Assembly (NCBI GenBank): GCA_030583885.1
Contig: CP129480.1
Coordinates: 2,232,001-2,296,000 of the forward strand
Source of the DNA: Anaerolineales bacterium
Lineage (GTDB): Bacteria; Chloroflexota; Anaerolineae; Anaerolineales; Villigracilaceae
Reading direction: 5' to 3'
DNA length: 64,000 nt
Each line of letters begins with the position of its first letter. Positions within the stretch are counted from its first letter, which is position 1. Under the pieces are notes generated by a model. The model was not told the DNA's origin. It saw only the letters and a list, made by a program, of their open reading frames with translations, and did no database searches. This document shows positions 44,607 to 53,012 of the stretch, in pieces. The position numbers were made by a program, and so were the translations under genes.

Positions 44607-45215
44607 TCAGCCTCCGAGGAGCGGTACCTGCCCCTGACGCCTGTGGCGTGCCCACCAGATCGCGATCCATGTCAGGTAAAGTAATGCAACCGATACCTGC
44701 CAGATGTATTGCGGTACTACGTTCCTTGTGTACCTCTCGGTCCTCCCAGCCCAGTGCAGGCTGTCACCTTCGAGTAGTCCGATTTGTCCCAGCATCGAGG
44801 TCCAATACATGCCGGTGGATGGGTCGGAGACCAATAAAGTTGTGCCGCTGTCCAGCAGCCCAAAATTATGCGCCGCAGAGACCATATCGCTGACGAGGAT
44901 GGTCGTACCAACAAATATCCATGCCATCAGCAGCCCGACTGGGATCAGCCACCAGCCGACTTCGAGCAGTTGACGCCTCGGGGCGGCTGTCTGCTTTTGA
45001 GGCAGAAGCAGGTTCACCTGTGAGACGAAGCGTTCATTCGAAGTAAACTCCGCCGTAGGGACTTCATGCAGCAATGCCGACAATGCCTGCAATGATTCCA
45101 ACCCTGTCTGGCAGGCTTCACATCCGGCAAGATGCGCCTCCACTTGCTGAAGCCTTCCGCCCGTCAACTCGCCATCGAGGTAGGCGTTCAACCATTCACT
45201 GACGTGGTTAGACAT
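44607..45215 (-). CDS. Zinc-finger anti-sigma factor
   Basis: This 202-residue protein begins with an anti-sigma zf-HC2 domain (about 1-50: LNAYLDGELTGGRLQQVEAHLAGCEAC), giving the HxxxCxxC zinc site. Two membrane segments follow (about 78-98 and 170-190), with an outside domain between. ATG 45215 has GGAGG six bases upstream and overlaps the sigma stop by eight bases, tight coupling typical of sigma/anti-sigma pairs. It should hold the sigma factor at the membrane until a signal arrives. Confidence 0.88.
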   Translation of the reverse strand: MSNHVSEWLNAYLDGELTGGRLQQVEAHLAGCEACQTGLESLQALSALLHEVPTAEFTSNERFVSQVNLLLPQKQTAAPRRQLLEVGWWLIPVGLLMAWIFVGTTILVSDMVSAAHNFGLLDSGTTLLVSDPSTGMYWTSMLGQIGLLEGDSLHWAGRTERYTRNVVPQYIWQVSVALLYLTWIAIWWARHRRQGQVPLLGG

Positions 45216-45783
45216 GTTCAACCTCCAGTAAAGACAAATGCGGTTCCAGTTTTGCTTTCAATAAATTGCGTGCATAATTCAAACGCGACATCACAGTTCC
45301 GACTGGTATATCCAATGTGGAAGAGATTTCCTGATAGGAAAGTCCTTCGTATTCTCTCAGCACCAGCACAGCGCGGCTCGCATCCGGCAGGGACAGGATC
45401 GCTTCCTGCACCAAGGCTGTCCTCTCCTGCTGTGAGACAAGCGACTCGAGTCCGGGTCGTCCATCCGTCAGATGCAGGTCTTCAATGGCGTCGGGCAGGA
45501 TGCGCTTCTCCTTGCGGAGCATATCCGTCCCGGCGTTGACGGCGATGCGGTACAGCCAGTTGCGGAGCGGCGTCCCCGGGCGATAGGAGGAAAGGTTCTG
45601 CCAGGCCCGGATGAAGGTCTCCTGCGCGGCGTCTTCCGCCAGCTGTGCGTCCCCGCACATGCGATGGATGACGTTCAACACACCCTGCGCATGCAGGCGG
45701 ACCAATTCGCTGAACGCGTTGCGGTCGCCGTTTTGCGCCTGGGTCACTAGTTGGGTTTCATTGGTTGTGTAGACAGTCACCAC
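45208..45783 (-). CDS. ECF RNA polymerase sigma factor
   Basis: This 191-residue sigma factor shows region 2 (AFSELVRLHAQGVLNVIHRMCGD, AEDAAQETFIRAWQNL, LRNWLYRIAVN) and region 4 (LVLREYEGLSYQEISSTLDIPVGTVMSRLNYARNLL). Start is GTG, with two consecutive GTG codons possible at 45778-45783, behind AAGGAAG. The promoter targets are not visible. It is likely controlled by the overlapping anti-sigma gene. Confidence 0.93.
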   Translation of the reverse strand: MVTVYTTNETQLVTQAQNGDRNAFSELVRLHAQGVLNVIHRMCGDAQLAEDAAQETFIRAWQNLSSYRPGTPLRNWLYRIAVNAGTDMLRKEKRILPDAIEDLHLTDGRPGLESLVSQQERTALVQEAILSLPDASRAVLVLREYEGLSYQEISSTLDIPVGTVMSRLNYARNLLKAKLEPHLSLLEVEHV

Positions 45784-45906
45784 CGTTTGGCTTCCTTTTC
45801 TCCTGCCATTATCTTAACGTAAAAGTCAACGGTTTTATTCGAATTAAACAATAAGTGCTTCGAGACTATTCTCGAAGCACTGCTTATTCCAATTATTTGG
45901 CTTCCC

Positions 45907-46058
45907 CTACTCCCCTGTCGGCACCCAGATATTCTTGACTTGCGTTGCCTCGTGCGGGAACTCATGACCCTCGCCCTGCTCGCGATCTATCCAATCGCGG
46001 GGCAGACCGTAGCCTGTCCATGTGCGAGTGCATATTTTGCCTCCCGTCCTAAAAATCT
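45907..46058 (-). pseudogene. 3' remnant of an unidentified coding sequence
   Basis: A minus-strand frame from a TAA near 46061 to TAG 45907-45909 reads GGKICTRTWTGYGLPRDWID and REQGEGHEFPHEATQVKNIW, ending VPTGE. It has protein-like composition but no start, and looks like the C-terminus of a longer enzyme, perhaps a dehydrogenase. The remaining 5' part is not present upstream. Confidence 0.45.
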
Positions 46059-46104
46059 GTTACGAACCGGGACGCATCATTGCAAATATTGCTAATAATT
46101 TCGG

Positions 46105-46617
46105 CTACCACCGATCCCAATGCACCACATCCTCGAACGCCGCCCGCCCGCCCTTCTTTGGCGGCGCGGACAATTTCTGCTCCTCCAGCGGGTAGCCGAA
46201 CGAGAGTGCGATGCGTAAGTGCCACTCTGCGGGGAAGCCTAAAATTTTGCGTGCCTTCTCGTGCTCATAGATCGAAGCAGGGACGGAGCCGACTCCCAAA
46301 TCCCATGCGGCGAGCTGCATGAACGCCGCGGCTTGTCCCGCATCGAACATCGTCTGAAATTTCTCGCTTGGGTCGGGGGTCAGGATGGCGACGCCCAACG
46401 CCGCGCCCGCCAGATGTCCCGCCCACTCGCCGCATGCCGAAAGTACCTTCAAAATGGATTTGTCCCGCATGGCAATGAACTGCCACGCCTGAATATTTTT
46501 TGATGACTGTGAGCGCCTCCCTGCATTGAGAATGGCATGGATTACGTCATCGGGCAGGGGCGTGTCTTGAAACTTCCGTACAGCACGTTTCAATCGAATG
46601 GCATCGGATACGTTCAT
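46105..46617 (-). CDS. Nitroreductase family protein
   Basis: This 170-residue FMN-binding protein has RAVRKFQDTPLPDDVIHAIL (FMN phosphate contact), RRSQSSKNIQAWQFIAM, AAWDLGVGSVPAS and ALSFGYP. It is a short member of the nitroreductase superfamily, which reduces nitro compounds or flavins with NAD(P)H; some relatives have other substrates. AGAAGGAGA stands before ATG 46617. The repeat copy B starts 18 bases upstream. Confidence 0.88.
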   Translation of the reverse strand: MNVSDAIRLKRAVRKFQDTPLPDDVIHAILNAGRRSQSSKNIQAWQFIAMRDKSILKVLSACGEWAGHLAGAALGVAILTPDPSEKFQTMFDAGQAAAFMQLAAWDLGVGSVPASIYEHEKARKILGFPAEWHLRIALSFGYPLEEQKLSAPPKKGGRAAFEDVVHWDRW

Positions 46618-46634
46618 GGTTTCTCCTTCTACAT

Positions 46635-46762
46635 GTCGTTGCGAGGAAGGACGTTGGTCGAGTAGTTGCGAAGCAACATATCGAGACCAACCCGACGGAG
46701 CAATCTCCCGCTTTTTTTGAGATCGCCACGCTGTCAGACAAGCACTGACGGCTCGCGATGAC
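46635..46762. repeat. Palindromic intergenic repeat, copy B (composite)
   Basis: Ends GTCGTTGCGAG (46635) and CTCGCGATGAC (46752-46762) are inverted. Inside is a nested palindrome GTTGGTCGAG ... CGAGACCAAC with inner GTTGC-GAA-GCAAC, then GGAGCAATCTCCC and GAGATCGCC. The nested part may be a second repeat inserted into the first. Confidence 0.65.
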
Positions 46763-46976
46763 ATGACAGTCACAAAAGTATACATGGATTGCGATCAATT
46801 TGTGTGAGTTTCCTGAGAGTTGATATACATCCGCTTGGATTGTAAGAAACGGAGAATTATTCTCATCTTTCCTTCTCATCCGCAAATTATAGGGATGACA
46901 GCCATTCTGGTTTGGCAGGTTCACTGATCGACCCCGAAGCACACAGCCGTTACTTCCCAAAGGAAAGGTGCATGAG

Positions 46977-47248
46977 CGAATCGGAATCAAGATCTGAATG
47001 GTGGCGGGGGCGGCGGCTTCCGCAGGGAGATCGACGAGGCAACCCTCACGCAGGTTGCCGACATGACCGGCGGGGCCTATCATCTGGCTGAAAGCTCAAC
47101 GGAATTACGCGAGGTGTACGAAAACCTGCCCACGCAATGGATCACCGTCACCGCAACAACAGAGATCAGCGCCATGTGCGCGGCGGTGGCGGCCCTGCTG
47201 GTCATGCTTGCCATTGTGCTTTCGATCATCTGGAATCCATTGCAATAA
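46977..47248 (+). pseudogene. 3' remnant of a von Willebrand factor A domain membrane protein
   Basis: After an in-frame TGA, the frame reads a Gly-rich stretch, then REIDEATLTQVADMTGGAYH, LAESSTELREVYENL and a C-terminal hydrophobic helix (SAMCAAVAALLVMLAIVLSI) to TAA. This matches the end of BatA/BatB-like VWA proteins, which lie in the membrane. The VWA domain itself, several hundred residues, is absent, so only the tail remains. Confidence 0.65.
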
Positions 47249-47328
47249 CAATCGTCGCGCAGGTCGGTATATATGAGCTTCACATCCTGAGGATATTTCG
47301 CCCTCCAGTGGCCGAATCCTTCTGCGGG

Positions 47329-47334
47329 TATAAT
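47329..47334 (+). promoter_or_regulatory. -10 box giving a likely leaderless transcript
   Basis: TATAAT ends seven bases before ATG 47342, so transcription would start at or near the start codon. No Shine-Dalgarno precedes that ATG. A clear -35 is not seen. Confidence 0.45.
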
Positions 47335-47341
47335 TCCTGCA

Positions 47342-47761
47342 ATGGATTCACGTATAATCACATTCCGCAGGGTTCTGCCATCTGCCGTCACCCTCATCGT
47401 GATTGGCTGGGGCGGGTTGTTTTCAATCCTCTTTTTTTCACTTCCCTTTGTCTGGTCGCGCTGGGCGTTTTTCGTCTTTGCCTTAATGGCGCTCACCGGC
47501 ATGGCCCTTCCCATTGTATATTTCCTCCATCAACGCTTTCCGAGCGAGCAGCCTGTTGAGTCGAATGTCATTTTACGTCAGTCACTCTGGGTGGGCGTGT
47601 ACGGCGTCACGCTTGCATGGCTTCAACTTGGGCGTCTCGTGACCCTCTATGTAATTCTGGGGCTGGCAGGCGGGCTGATCGCTGCAGAGTATTTCATTCG
47701 CCTGCGCGAGAAGGCAAACCGCCCTGCGCCCGTGGTTTCCGATGATGACGATACTTCGTAA
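47342..47761 (+). CDS. Small polytopic membrane protein upstream of selA
   Basis: This 139-residue protein has four hydrophobic segments (about 12-33, 38-60, 80-100 and 102-118) and an acidic tail, DDDDTS. No named family recognised. Its last 20 bases overlap the start of selA (ATG 47742) in another frame, so the two are translationally linked. The ATG appears leaderless. Confidence 0.65.
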   Translation: MDSRIITFRRVLPSAVTLIVIGWGGLFSILFFSLPFVWSRWAFFVFALMALTGMALPIVYFLHQRFPSEQPVESNVILRQSLWVGVYGVTLAWLQLGRLVTLYVILGLAGGLIAAEYFIRLREKANRPAPVVSDDDDTS

Positions 47762-49112
47762 CATCCCCTCTGTGGAACGAATCCTGCAAACAGAAGCCGC
47801 TGTACATCTCATTGCGAGATTCGGAAGGCCTTTGATGCTGGATGCGATTCGAACCACATTGGAGGAAGTCCGCGAGCGCTTCAATCATGACCCGAAACCT
47901 GCCCTGCCCTCCTTGGATCTGATCATCACCCGGGCAGAATCCATCCTCACCACGTGGACAGCCTCGACTCTCATCCCGGTTGTCAACGCAACAGGGGTCA
48001 TCCTGCACACAAATTTGGGGCGCGCGCCGCTGAGCACTGCAACCATCCGCGCCATGGATGTTATCTCGCGCGGATATTCCAACCTTGAATTCGATCTTGG
48101 GTCAGGCAAGCGCGGCTCACGGCTGCTGCATGCCGAATCGCTTCTGCAAAAATTAACGGGTGCGGAAGCGGCACTGGTTGTTAATAACTGCGCTTCAGCG
48201 GTTTTGCTTGTTCTTTCGGCGCTTGCAAATAAAAAACGCGCGGTCATTGCCCGCTCGCAACTGGTCGAGATCGGCGGCGGCTTCCGCGTGCCGGATGTGA
48301 TGAAACAATCAGGCGCAAAGCTGGTGGAGGTGGGTACAACCAATAAAATCCACCTTTCGGATTATCAAGAAGCACTGACCGAATCGACGGGACTCGTCAT
48401 GCGCGCGCATCGTTCCAATTTTAAGCTGGTCGGCTTCACCGAAGAACCTGAACTCAACGATATCGCGAATATTGCGCACAAGGCAGGTGTTCCTGTTGTG
48501 GATGACCTCGGTTCCGGTGCATTGTACGATACGGTAAAATATGGTCTCGCCCACGAACCGACGGTGCGGGAGTCCATGCAGGCCGGCGCGGATGTGATCC
48601 TGTTTTCGGGCGATAAACTGCTGGGGGGGCCACAAGCGGGCATTATCATCGGAAAAAAGCCTTTATTGGATAAAGTTAAAAGACATCCCCTCGCGAGAGC
48701 CGTCCGTGCGGACAAGGCGTGCCTTGCCGGCCTATCTGCCACATTGCTGCACTACCTTAAGGATGAAGCGGAGCGGGAAGTGCCCATTTTGAGGATGATG
48801 TCCCTGACATTGAAGCAGGTTCAAGGACGGGCCGAAGCGTGGCGGGCGGAGTTGGAACAAGGCGCGGTGGTGAAAGGCGAATCCACAGTGGGCGGCGGTT
48901 CGCTGCCCGGTGAATCCATCCCGACCTTTTTGCTTGAGTTGAACGTCAAATCCGCCGAAAAATTCCTGCATGCCTTGCGGAAGAATAACCCGCCCATCAT
49001 CGCCCGCACAGAAAATGACAAGGTCCTGCTCGACCCGCGCACGGTATTGCCGGAACAGGAAGGCGCACTGCTGGTCGGGCTGAAAAATCTATTGAAGAAG
49101 GAAAGCATATGA
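47742..49112 (+). CDS. selA: L-seryl-tRNA(Sec) selenium transferase
   Basis: This 456-residue protein is a full-length SelA: NATGVILHTNLGRAPL near residue 88, FDLGSGKRGSR, PVVDDLGSGALYDT, the PLP-binding K292 in ILFSGDKLLGGPQAG, then HPLARAVRADKACLAGLSATL. It turns seryl-tRNA(Sec) into selenocysteyl-tRNA using selenophosphate. Its presence shows the organism decodes UGA as selenocysteine; selB, selD and tRNA(Sec) are not in the window. The stop overlaps the M24 peptidase start by ATGA. Confidence 0.96.
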   Translation: MMTILRNIPSVERILQTEAAVHLIARFGRPLMLDAIRTTLEEVRERFNHDPKPALPSLDLIITRAESILTTWTASTLIPVVNATGVILHTNLGRAPLSTATIRAMDVISRGYSNLEFDLGSGKRGSRLLHAESLLQKLTGAEAALVVNNCASAVLLVLSALANKKRAVIARSQLVEIGGGFRVPDVMKQSGAKLVEVGTTNKIHLSDYQEALTESTGLVMRAHRSNFKLVGFTEEPELNDIANIAHKAGVPVVDDLGSGALYDTVKYGLAHEPTVRESMQAGADVILFSGDKLLGGPQAGIIIGKKPLLDKVKRHPLARAVRADKACLAGLSATLLHYLKDEAEREVPILRMMSLTLKQVQGRAEAWRAELEQGAVVKGESTVGGGSLPGESIPTFLLELNVKSAEKFLHALRKNNPPIIARTENDKVLLDPRTVLPEQEGALLVGLKNLLKKESI

Positions 49113-50359
49113 AATCAGACTTGGACGCCCTCATGCACTCCCGCGATCTGGATGCGATCGTCGTATTTGGGAATGCCGAACACAACCCGCCCATGTATTA
49201 TCTGACGGGCGGTGGACATGTCAGCCACGCCACGATCATAAAAAGGCGCGGCGAGCAGGCGGTGTATTTCCACAATGACATGGAACGCGATGAAGCCGCC
49301 AAAAGCGGATTGAAACTGATCCCCTACAGTACATATGACTACGAAGCGCTTTTGAAAAAAGCGGATGGCGATCTCTTACTGGCCGGCGCCCTGCGCAGCC
49401 AGATGATGTTTGCGGAAGTGGGTGTGACAAGGGGACGCGCAGGAGTGTACGGCAATTATGATTTAAGTGCGGTGTTTGGACAATTAAATCATTTGCAAAA
49501 ACTGCTGCCTGAAATTGAATTCGTGGGCGAGCCTCGCGAAGATTCGATCTTTATGCGCGCAATGGAAACCAAGGACGAAGATGAGGTGGCACGCATCCGT
49601 AAAATGGGCAGGGTGACAGTCAGCGTCGTGGATAGGGTCCGCGAGTATCTCACTTCCTGTGATGTGCGTAACGATGAGGTCTTGCTGAAGGAGGACGGAA
49701 CACCGTTAAGCGTGGGAGACGTACATTCCAGGATCCGTTTATGGGTTTCGGAACACGGCGCGGAACTGCCTTCCGGTTTCATCTTTGCCATCGGACGCGA
49801 TGCAGGCGTGCCCCATTCCGCGGGCAACCCGGCAGACTTGATGAAACTCGGTCAGACCATTGTCTTCGATATCTATCCGGCTGAGGCCGGCGGCGGCTAT
49901 TATTACGACTTCACGCGTACCTGGAGCCTGGGCTATGCCACGCCGCAAGCGCAGGAACTCTATGAGCAGGTCAGGGATATTTATGACAAATTGATGGATA
50001 ATTTCGATTTGAATACACCCTTCAAACATTATCATAAAATGACCTGCGAATATTTTGAATCCAAAGGCCACCAGACTCCCCTCAATACCAAGGCGCCGGT
50101 GGAGGGATACGTCCACAGCCTGGGGCATGGCGTGGGGCTGAATATCCATGAGCGGCCGTTCAGCAGCTTAACTTCCGGAGACGACCAGCGGCTTGTGCCG
50201 GGCGCGGTCATCACCTCGGAGCCGGGTCTGTACTATCCTGAAAGAGGGATGGGCTTTCGTATCGAGGATACGCTTTGGATCAATCCTGCGGGAACGCTTG
50301 AAAAACTTGCGGATTATCCGTACGATTTTGTTCTGCCGATGAAGAAGTGGAAGAAATAG
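49109..50359 (+). CDS. M24 family Xaa-Pro peptidase
   Basis: This 416-residue protein has a creatinase-like N-terminal domain (about 1-155) and a pita-bread catalytic domain. Metal ligands lie in [37 protein letters not shown] and [14 protein letters not shown]. It probably removes N-terminal residues before proline in the cytoplasm with two metal ions. ATGA coupling with selA is unusual and may be chance or a need for coordinated expression. A strong terminator follows. Confidence 0.92.
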   Translation: MKSDLDALMHSRDLDAIVVFGNAEHNPPMYYLTGGGHVSHATIIKRRGEQAVYFHNDMERDEAAKSGLKLIPYSTYDYEALLKKADGDLLLAGALRSQMMFAEVGVTRGRAGVYGNYDLSAVFGQLNHLQKLLPEIEFVGEPREDSIFMRAMETKDEDEVARIRKMGRVTVSVVDRVREYLTSCDVRNDEVLLKEDGTPLSVGDVHSRIRLWVSEHGAELPSGFIFAIGRDAGVPHSAGNPADLMKLGQTIVFDIYPAEAGGGYYYDFTRTWSLGYATPQAQELYEQVRDIYDKLMDNFDLNTPFKHYHKMTCEYFESKGHQTPLNTKAPVEGYVHSLGHGVGLNIHERPFSSLTSGDDQRLVPGAVITSEPGLYYPERGMGFRIEDTLWINPAGTLEKLADYPYDFVLPMKKWKK

Positions 50360-50365
50360 GGCTTT

Positions 50366-50398
50366 GGACGATAGACCGCTGACCGCGGTCTATCGTCC
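50366..50398 (+). terminator. Intrinsic terminator after the M24 peptidase
   Basis: GGACGATAGACCGC and GCGGTCTATCGTCC form a perfect 14-bp stem around TGACC, followed by TTTGTCC. It lies six bases after the stop. Confidence 0.85.
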
Positions 50399-50416
50399 TT
50401 TGTCCATCGTTCATAT

Positions 50417-51223
50417 ATGATTCACCTCCAATCCCTCATATCTCGCCCCTTCTTGGAAAGCGAAGCAGATGAATTCCCGTTCACTGTTCCTGTCATCCGC
50501 TCCCTTTCCAAGCTCAAATTTACCGCGCCTGTGACATTTTTTGTTGGAGAGAACGGGTCGGGTAAATCCACAATCATGGAGGCTATTGCCTGCGCAGTAG
50601 AGTCCATCACGGTGGGCAGTGAAAGCGTGAAAACAGACAAGACCCTTGCGCTCATCCGCAGGCTGGCTAAATATTTCAAGTTGACATGGACGAAACGCAC
50701 TCGCAAGGGATTTTTCATGCGCGCCGAGGATTTCTTCGGCTATGCCCGATCCATGCGCGAAACGCGGGAGGACCTGGAGGGGGAATACAACAATGTGGAA
50801 AGCGAGTACAAGGGACGCTCGAAATACGCGGCGGACCTGGCGCGTTCGGCGTACGCCGGGCAGTTATCCGCAATGCAAAATCGCTATGGCAAGGACCTCG
50901 ATAATTATTCCCACGGCGAGGCATTCCTGACATTATTCCAGGCGCGGTTTGTGCCCGGCGGCTTGTATCTGATGGACGAGCCCGAAGCGGCATTGTCCCC
51001 AACACGGCAGTTGAGCTTTCTCTCCGCGTTGAAACAGATGATCGCGGAGGATTCGCAGTTCATCATTGCCACGCACTCGCCGATCCTCCTCGCATTTCCC
51101 AATGCGCAGGTCCTTCTCTTTCAGGATGGCGCGATCCGTGAAGTGAAATATAATGAACTCGAACATGTCAATCTGACACGGGATTTTCTTGCCAATCCCG
51201 AATCATTTTTAATGCATTTATAA
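50417..51223 (+). CDS. AAA-family ATPase (ABC-like, SMC-related fold)
   Basis: This 268-residue protein has Walker A GENGSGKST at residues 48-56, a central helical region with a short coiled coil (RETREDLEGEYNNVESEYKG), a signature-like SHGEAFLTLF, Walker B LYLMDEPEAALSP and the switch His in IIATHSPILLAF. Such proteins (AAA_15/AAA_21 type) lack transport partners and occur in many roles, including defence. No nuclease or toxin gene is next to it; tsaD starts four bases after its stop, so they are likely co-transcribed. Confidence 0.9.
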   Translation: MIHLQSLISRPFLESEADEFPFTVPVIRSLSKLKFTAPVTFFVGENGSGKSTIMEAIACAVESITVGSESVKTDKTLALIRRLAKYFKLTWTKRTRKGFFMRAEDFFGYARSMRETREDLEGEYNNVESEYKGRSKYAADLARSAYAGQLSAMQNRYGKDLDNYSHGEAFLTLFQARFVPGGLYLMDEPEAALSPTRQLSFLSALKQMIAEDSQFIIATHSPILLAFPNAQVLLFQDGAIREVKYNELEHVNLTRDFLANPESFLMHL

Positions 51224-51227
51224 TTTC

Positions 51228-52277
51228 ATGCCCGAACTTAAGCCCGCCCGAATCCTGGCCATCGAGACCTCCTGCGACGAGACCGCGTGTGCCGTCCTTG
51301 AAAACGGACGCGCATTGCTTTCATCTGTGGTTGCCTCGCAAATGGAGATCCATGCACGGTATGGCGGTGTCTTCCCGGAGGTCGCGTCGCGCCAGCATGT
51401 CCTCAGTATTATTCCGGTTGTGGAAGAGGCGCTCGCACAGGCACACCTCACACTCCACGATATTGACGCCGTCGCCGTTACCCAGGGACCTGGACTTGCG
51501 GGTTCGCTCGTAGTTGGCATGAACATGGCAAAAGGCATTGCCCTTGGCGCGGAAAAACCGCTGATCGGCGTCAATCATTTGGAGGGGCATCTCTATTCAG
51601 CCTGGGTATACGATGGTCCCGCACAGCGGGGCAACGCGGGCGACCCCGTCCCGCCGCAACCTCAATTCCCGCTGATGGCTTTGCTTGTTTCCGGCGGACA
51701 CACTGAACTAAACCTCATGACCGATCATTTGACGTATCAACGACTCGGCTCCACCCTCGACGATGCGGCCGGTGAGGCGTTCGACAAAGTTGCCCGCCTG
51801 CTTGAGCTTCCCTACCCCGGCGGACCCTCCATCCAGAAATCAGCGGAGGAGGGCGACCCGAACCGCTTCAACTTCCCGCGCGCCTGGCTGGACGGAACCC
51901 ATGACTTTTCATTCAGCGGGATAAAGACATCCGTACTTTATGAAGTGCGGGAATTAAAAAAGAAGTACAATGCCCTGCCAATCCCCGACCTTGCCGCATC
52001 CTTCCAGCAGGCTGTGATCGATGTGCTGTTCAAGAAAACGATGAACGCGGCGCGTGAATTCGGTGCCAGGGAAATTCTTGTGGCGGGCGGCGTCTCGGCG
52101 AACCGCCCATTGCGGCAGGTGTTCAGGTCACAGACTGAGTTCCCTGTGCATATTCCTCCGCTTTCGTTATGCACCGACAACGCCGCCATGATCGCGGCGG
52201 CTGGATATTATCGTTATGCACTGGGACATGTCTCTGAATTGGATATTGACGTGCTTCCGACCTGGCCCCTCTCGTAA
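51228..52277 (+). CDS. tsaD: tRNA t6A threonylcarbamoyltransferase TsaD
   Basis: This 349-residue protein has IETSCDETACAVLENG at residues 10-25, the metal-binding HLEGHLYSAW (His-x3-His), VSGGHTEL, DDAAGEAFDKVA and VAGGVSANRPLR. It transfers threonylcarbamoyl from TsaC product to A37 of ANN-decoding tRNAs, with TsaB and TsaE, which are not seen here. It converges on tsaC, so the two t6A enzymes lie tail to tail 127 bases apart. Confidence 0.97.
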   Translation: MPELKPARILAIETSCDETACAVLENGRALLSSVVASQMEIHARYGGVFPEVASRQHVLSIIPVVEEALAQAHLTLHDIDAVAVTQGPGLAGSLVVGMNMAKGIALGAEKPLIGVNHLEGHLYSAWVYDGPAQRGNAGDPVPPQPQFPLMALLVSGGHTELNLMTDHLTYQRLGSTLDDAAGEAFDKVARLLELPYPGGPSIQKSAEEGDPNRFNFPRAWLDGTHDFSFSGIKTSVLYEVRELKKKYNALPIPDLAASFQQAVIDVLFKKTMNAAREFGAREILVAGGVSANRPLRQVFRSQTEFPVHIPPLSLCTDNAAMIAAAGYYRYALGHVSELDIDVLPTWPLS

Positions 52278-52288
52278 TTAAAAAAATC

Positions 52289-52324
52289 ACTCCCCTGCGG
52301 CTTGCCCAAGCCAGACGGGGGAGT
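52289..52324. terminator. Hairpin between converging tsaD and tsaC
   Basis: Outer arms ACTCCCC and GGGGAGT enclose an inner GGCTTG / CAAGCC hairpin. A TTA-rich stretch lies before it on the + strand and the direct repeat AACCTTGATTA occurs twice just after it (52338 and 52374). Confidence 0.6.
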
Positions 52325-52403
52325 AATCAGGAGAATGTAACCTTGATTATATGTGGGGAGATAAGAGAAGTCTGAACCTTGATTAAGAGGTGGATAAGAA
52401 AAT

Positions 52404-53012
52404 TTAACGGATGGCAGCCAGCAATTCATCCATTGAGATTGGACCCTCACGCAGGATGATGGGTTGTCCGCCCGTGCAATCCACCAGCGTGGAGGGAATT
52501 CCGCCGGGCGTTTTGCCGCCATCCAATATCAAAGAGATGCGCCCGTGGAGCTGCTCATGCACTTCCTGTGCCGTGGTGGGGCTTTGCTTGCCGGAGATGT
52601 TCGCGGAGGTGACTGCCATGGGTCCTGCGGCGCGGAGCAAAGCAAGCGCGTCGTGATGATCCGGGATGCGGACTGCGACGGTGGAAGTGGCGGAAACCGC
52701 AGGGGGGAGAGTCCGCTTTTTGGGGACGATGCAGGTGAGAGGTCCAGGCCAGAAGCGGGCGGCAAAACGGAGAGCCATGTCGGGGATGGTATCCGTAATT
52801 TTGTCGAGATCGCTCAAATCCCCGATCAAAATGGGAATTGCTTTTTCGACCGGGCGGTCCTTCGCTGTGTAAATGCTTTCGATGGCCGCGTTATCAAAGG
52901 CGAGTGTGCCAAGACCGTACACGGTGTCGGTGGGGAAGGCGACGATGCTGCCGGTTTGCAGGATGGTCAATGCGGTTTCGATTTCTGAGGCAGGGATGGT
53001 TTCAGTTTTCAT
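52404..53012 (-). CDS. tsaC: L-threonylcarbamoyladenylate synthase
   Basis: This 202-residue YrdC/Sua5 protein has SIVAFPTDTVYGLGTLA at residues 23-39, RPVEKAIPILIGDL, FWPGPLTCIVPKK, VAVRIPDHHDALALL and TSANISGKQSP. It makes threonylcarbamoyl-AMP from threonine, bicarbonate and ATP for t6A tRNA modification. ATG 53012 lies inside the last codons of prmC (11-base overlap); a TTG 15 bases further upstream is possible. prmC-tsaC order is common in bacteria. Confidence 0.95.
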   Translation of the reverse strand: MKTETIPASEIETALTILQTGSIVAFPTDTVYGLGTLAFDNAAIESIYTAKDRPVEKAIPILIGDLSDLDKITDTIPDMALRFAARFWPGPLTCIVPKKRTLPPAVSATSTVAVRIPDHHDALALLRAAGPMAVTSANISGKQSPTTAQEVHEQLHGRISLILDGGKTPGGIPSTLVDCTGGQPIILREGPISMDELLAAIR

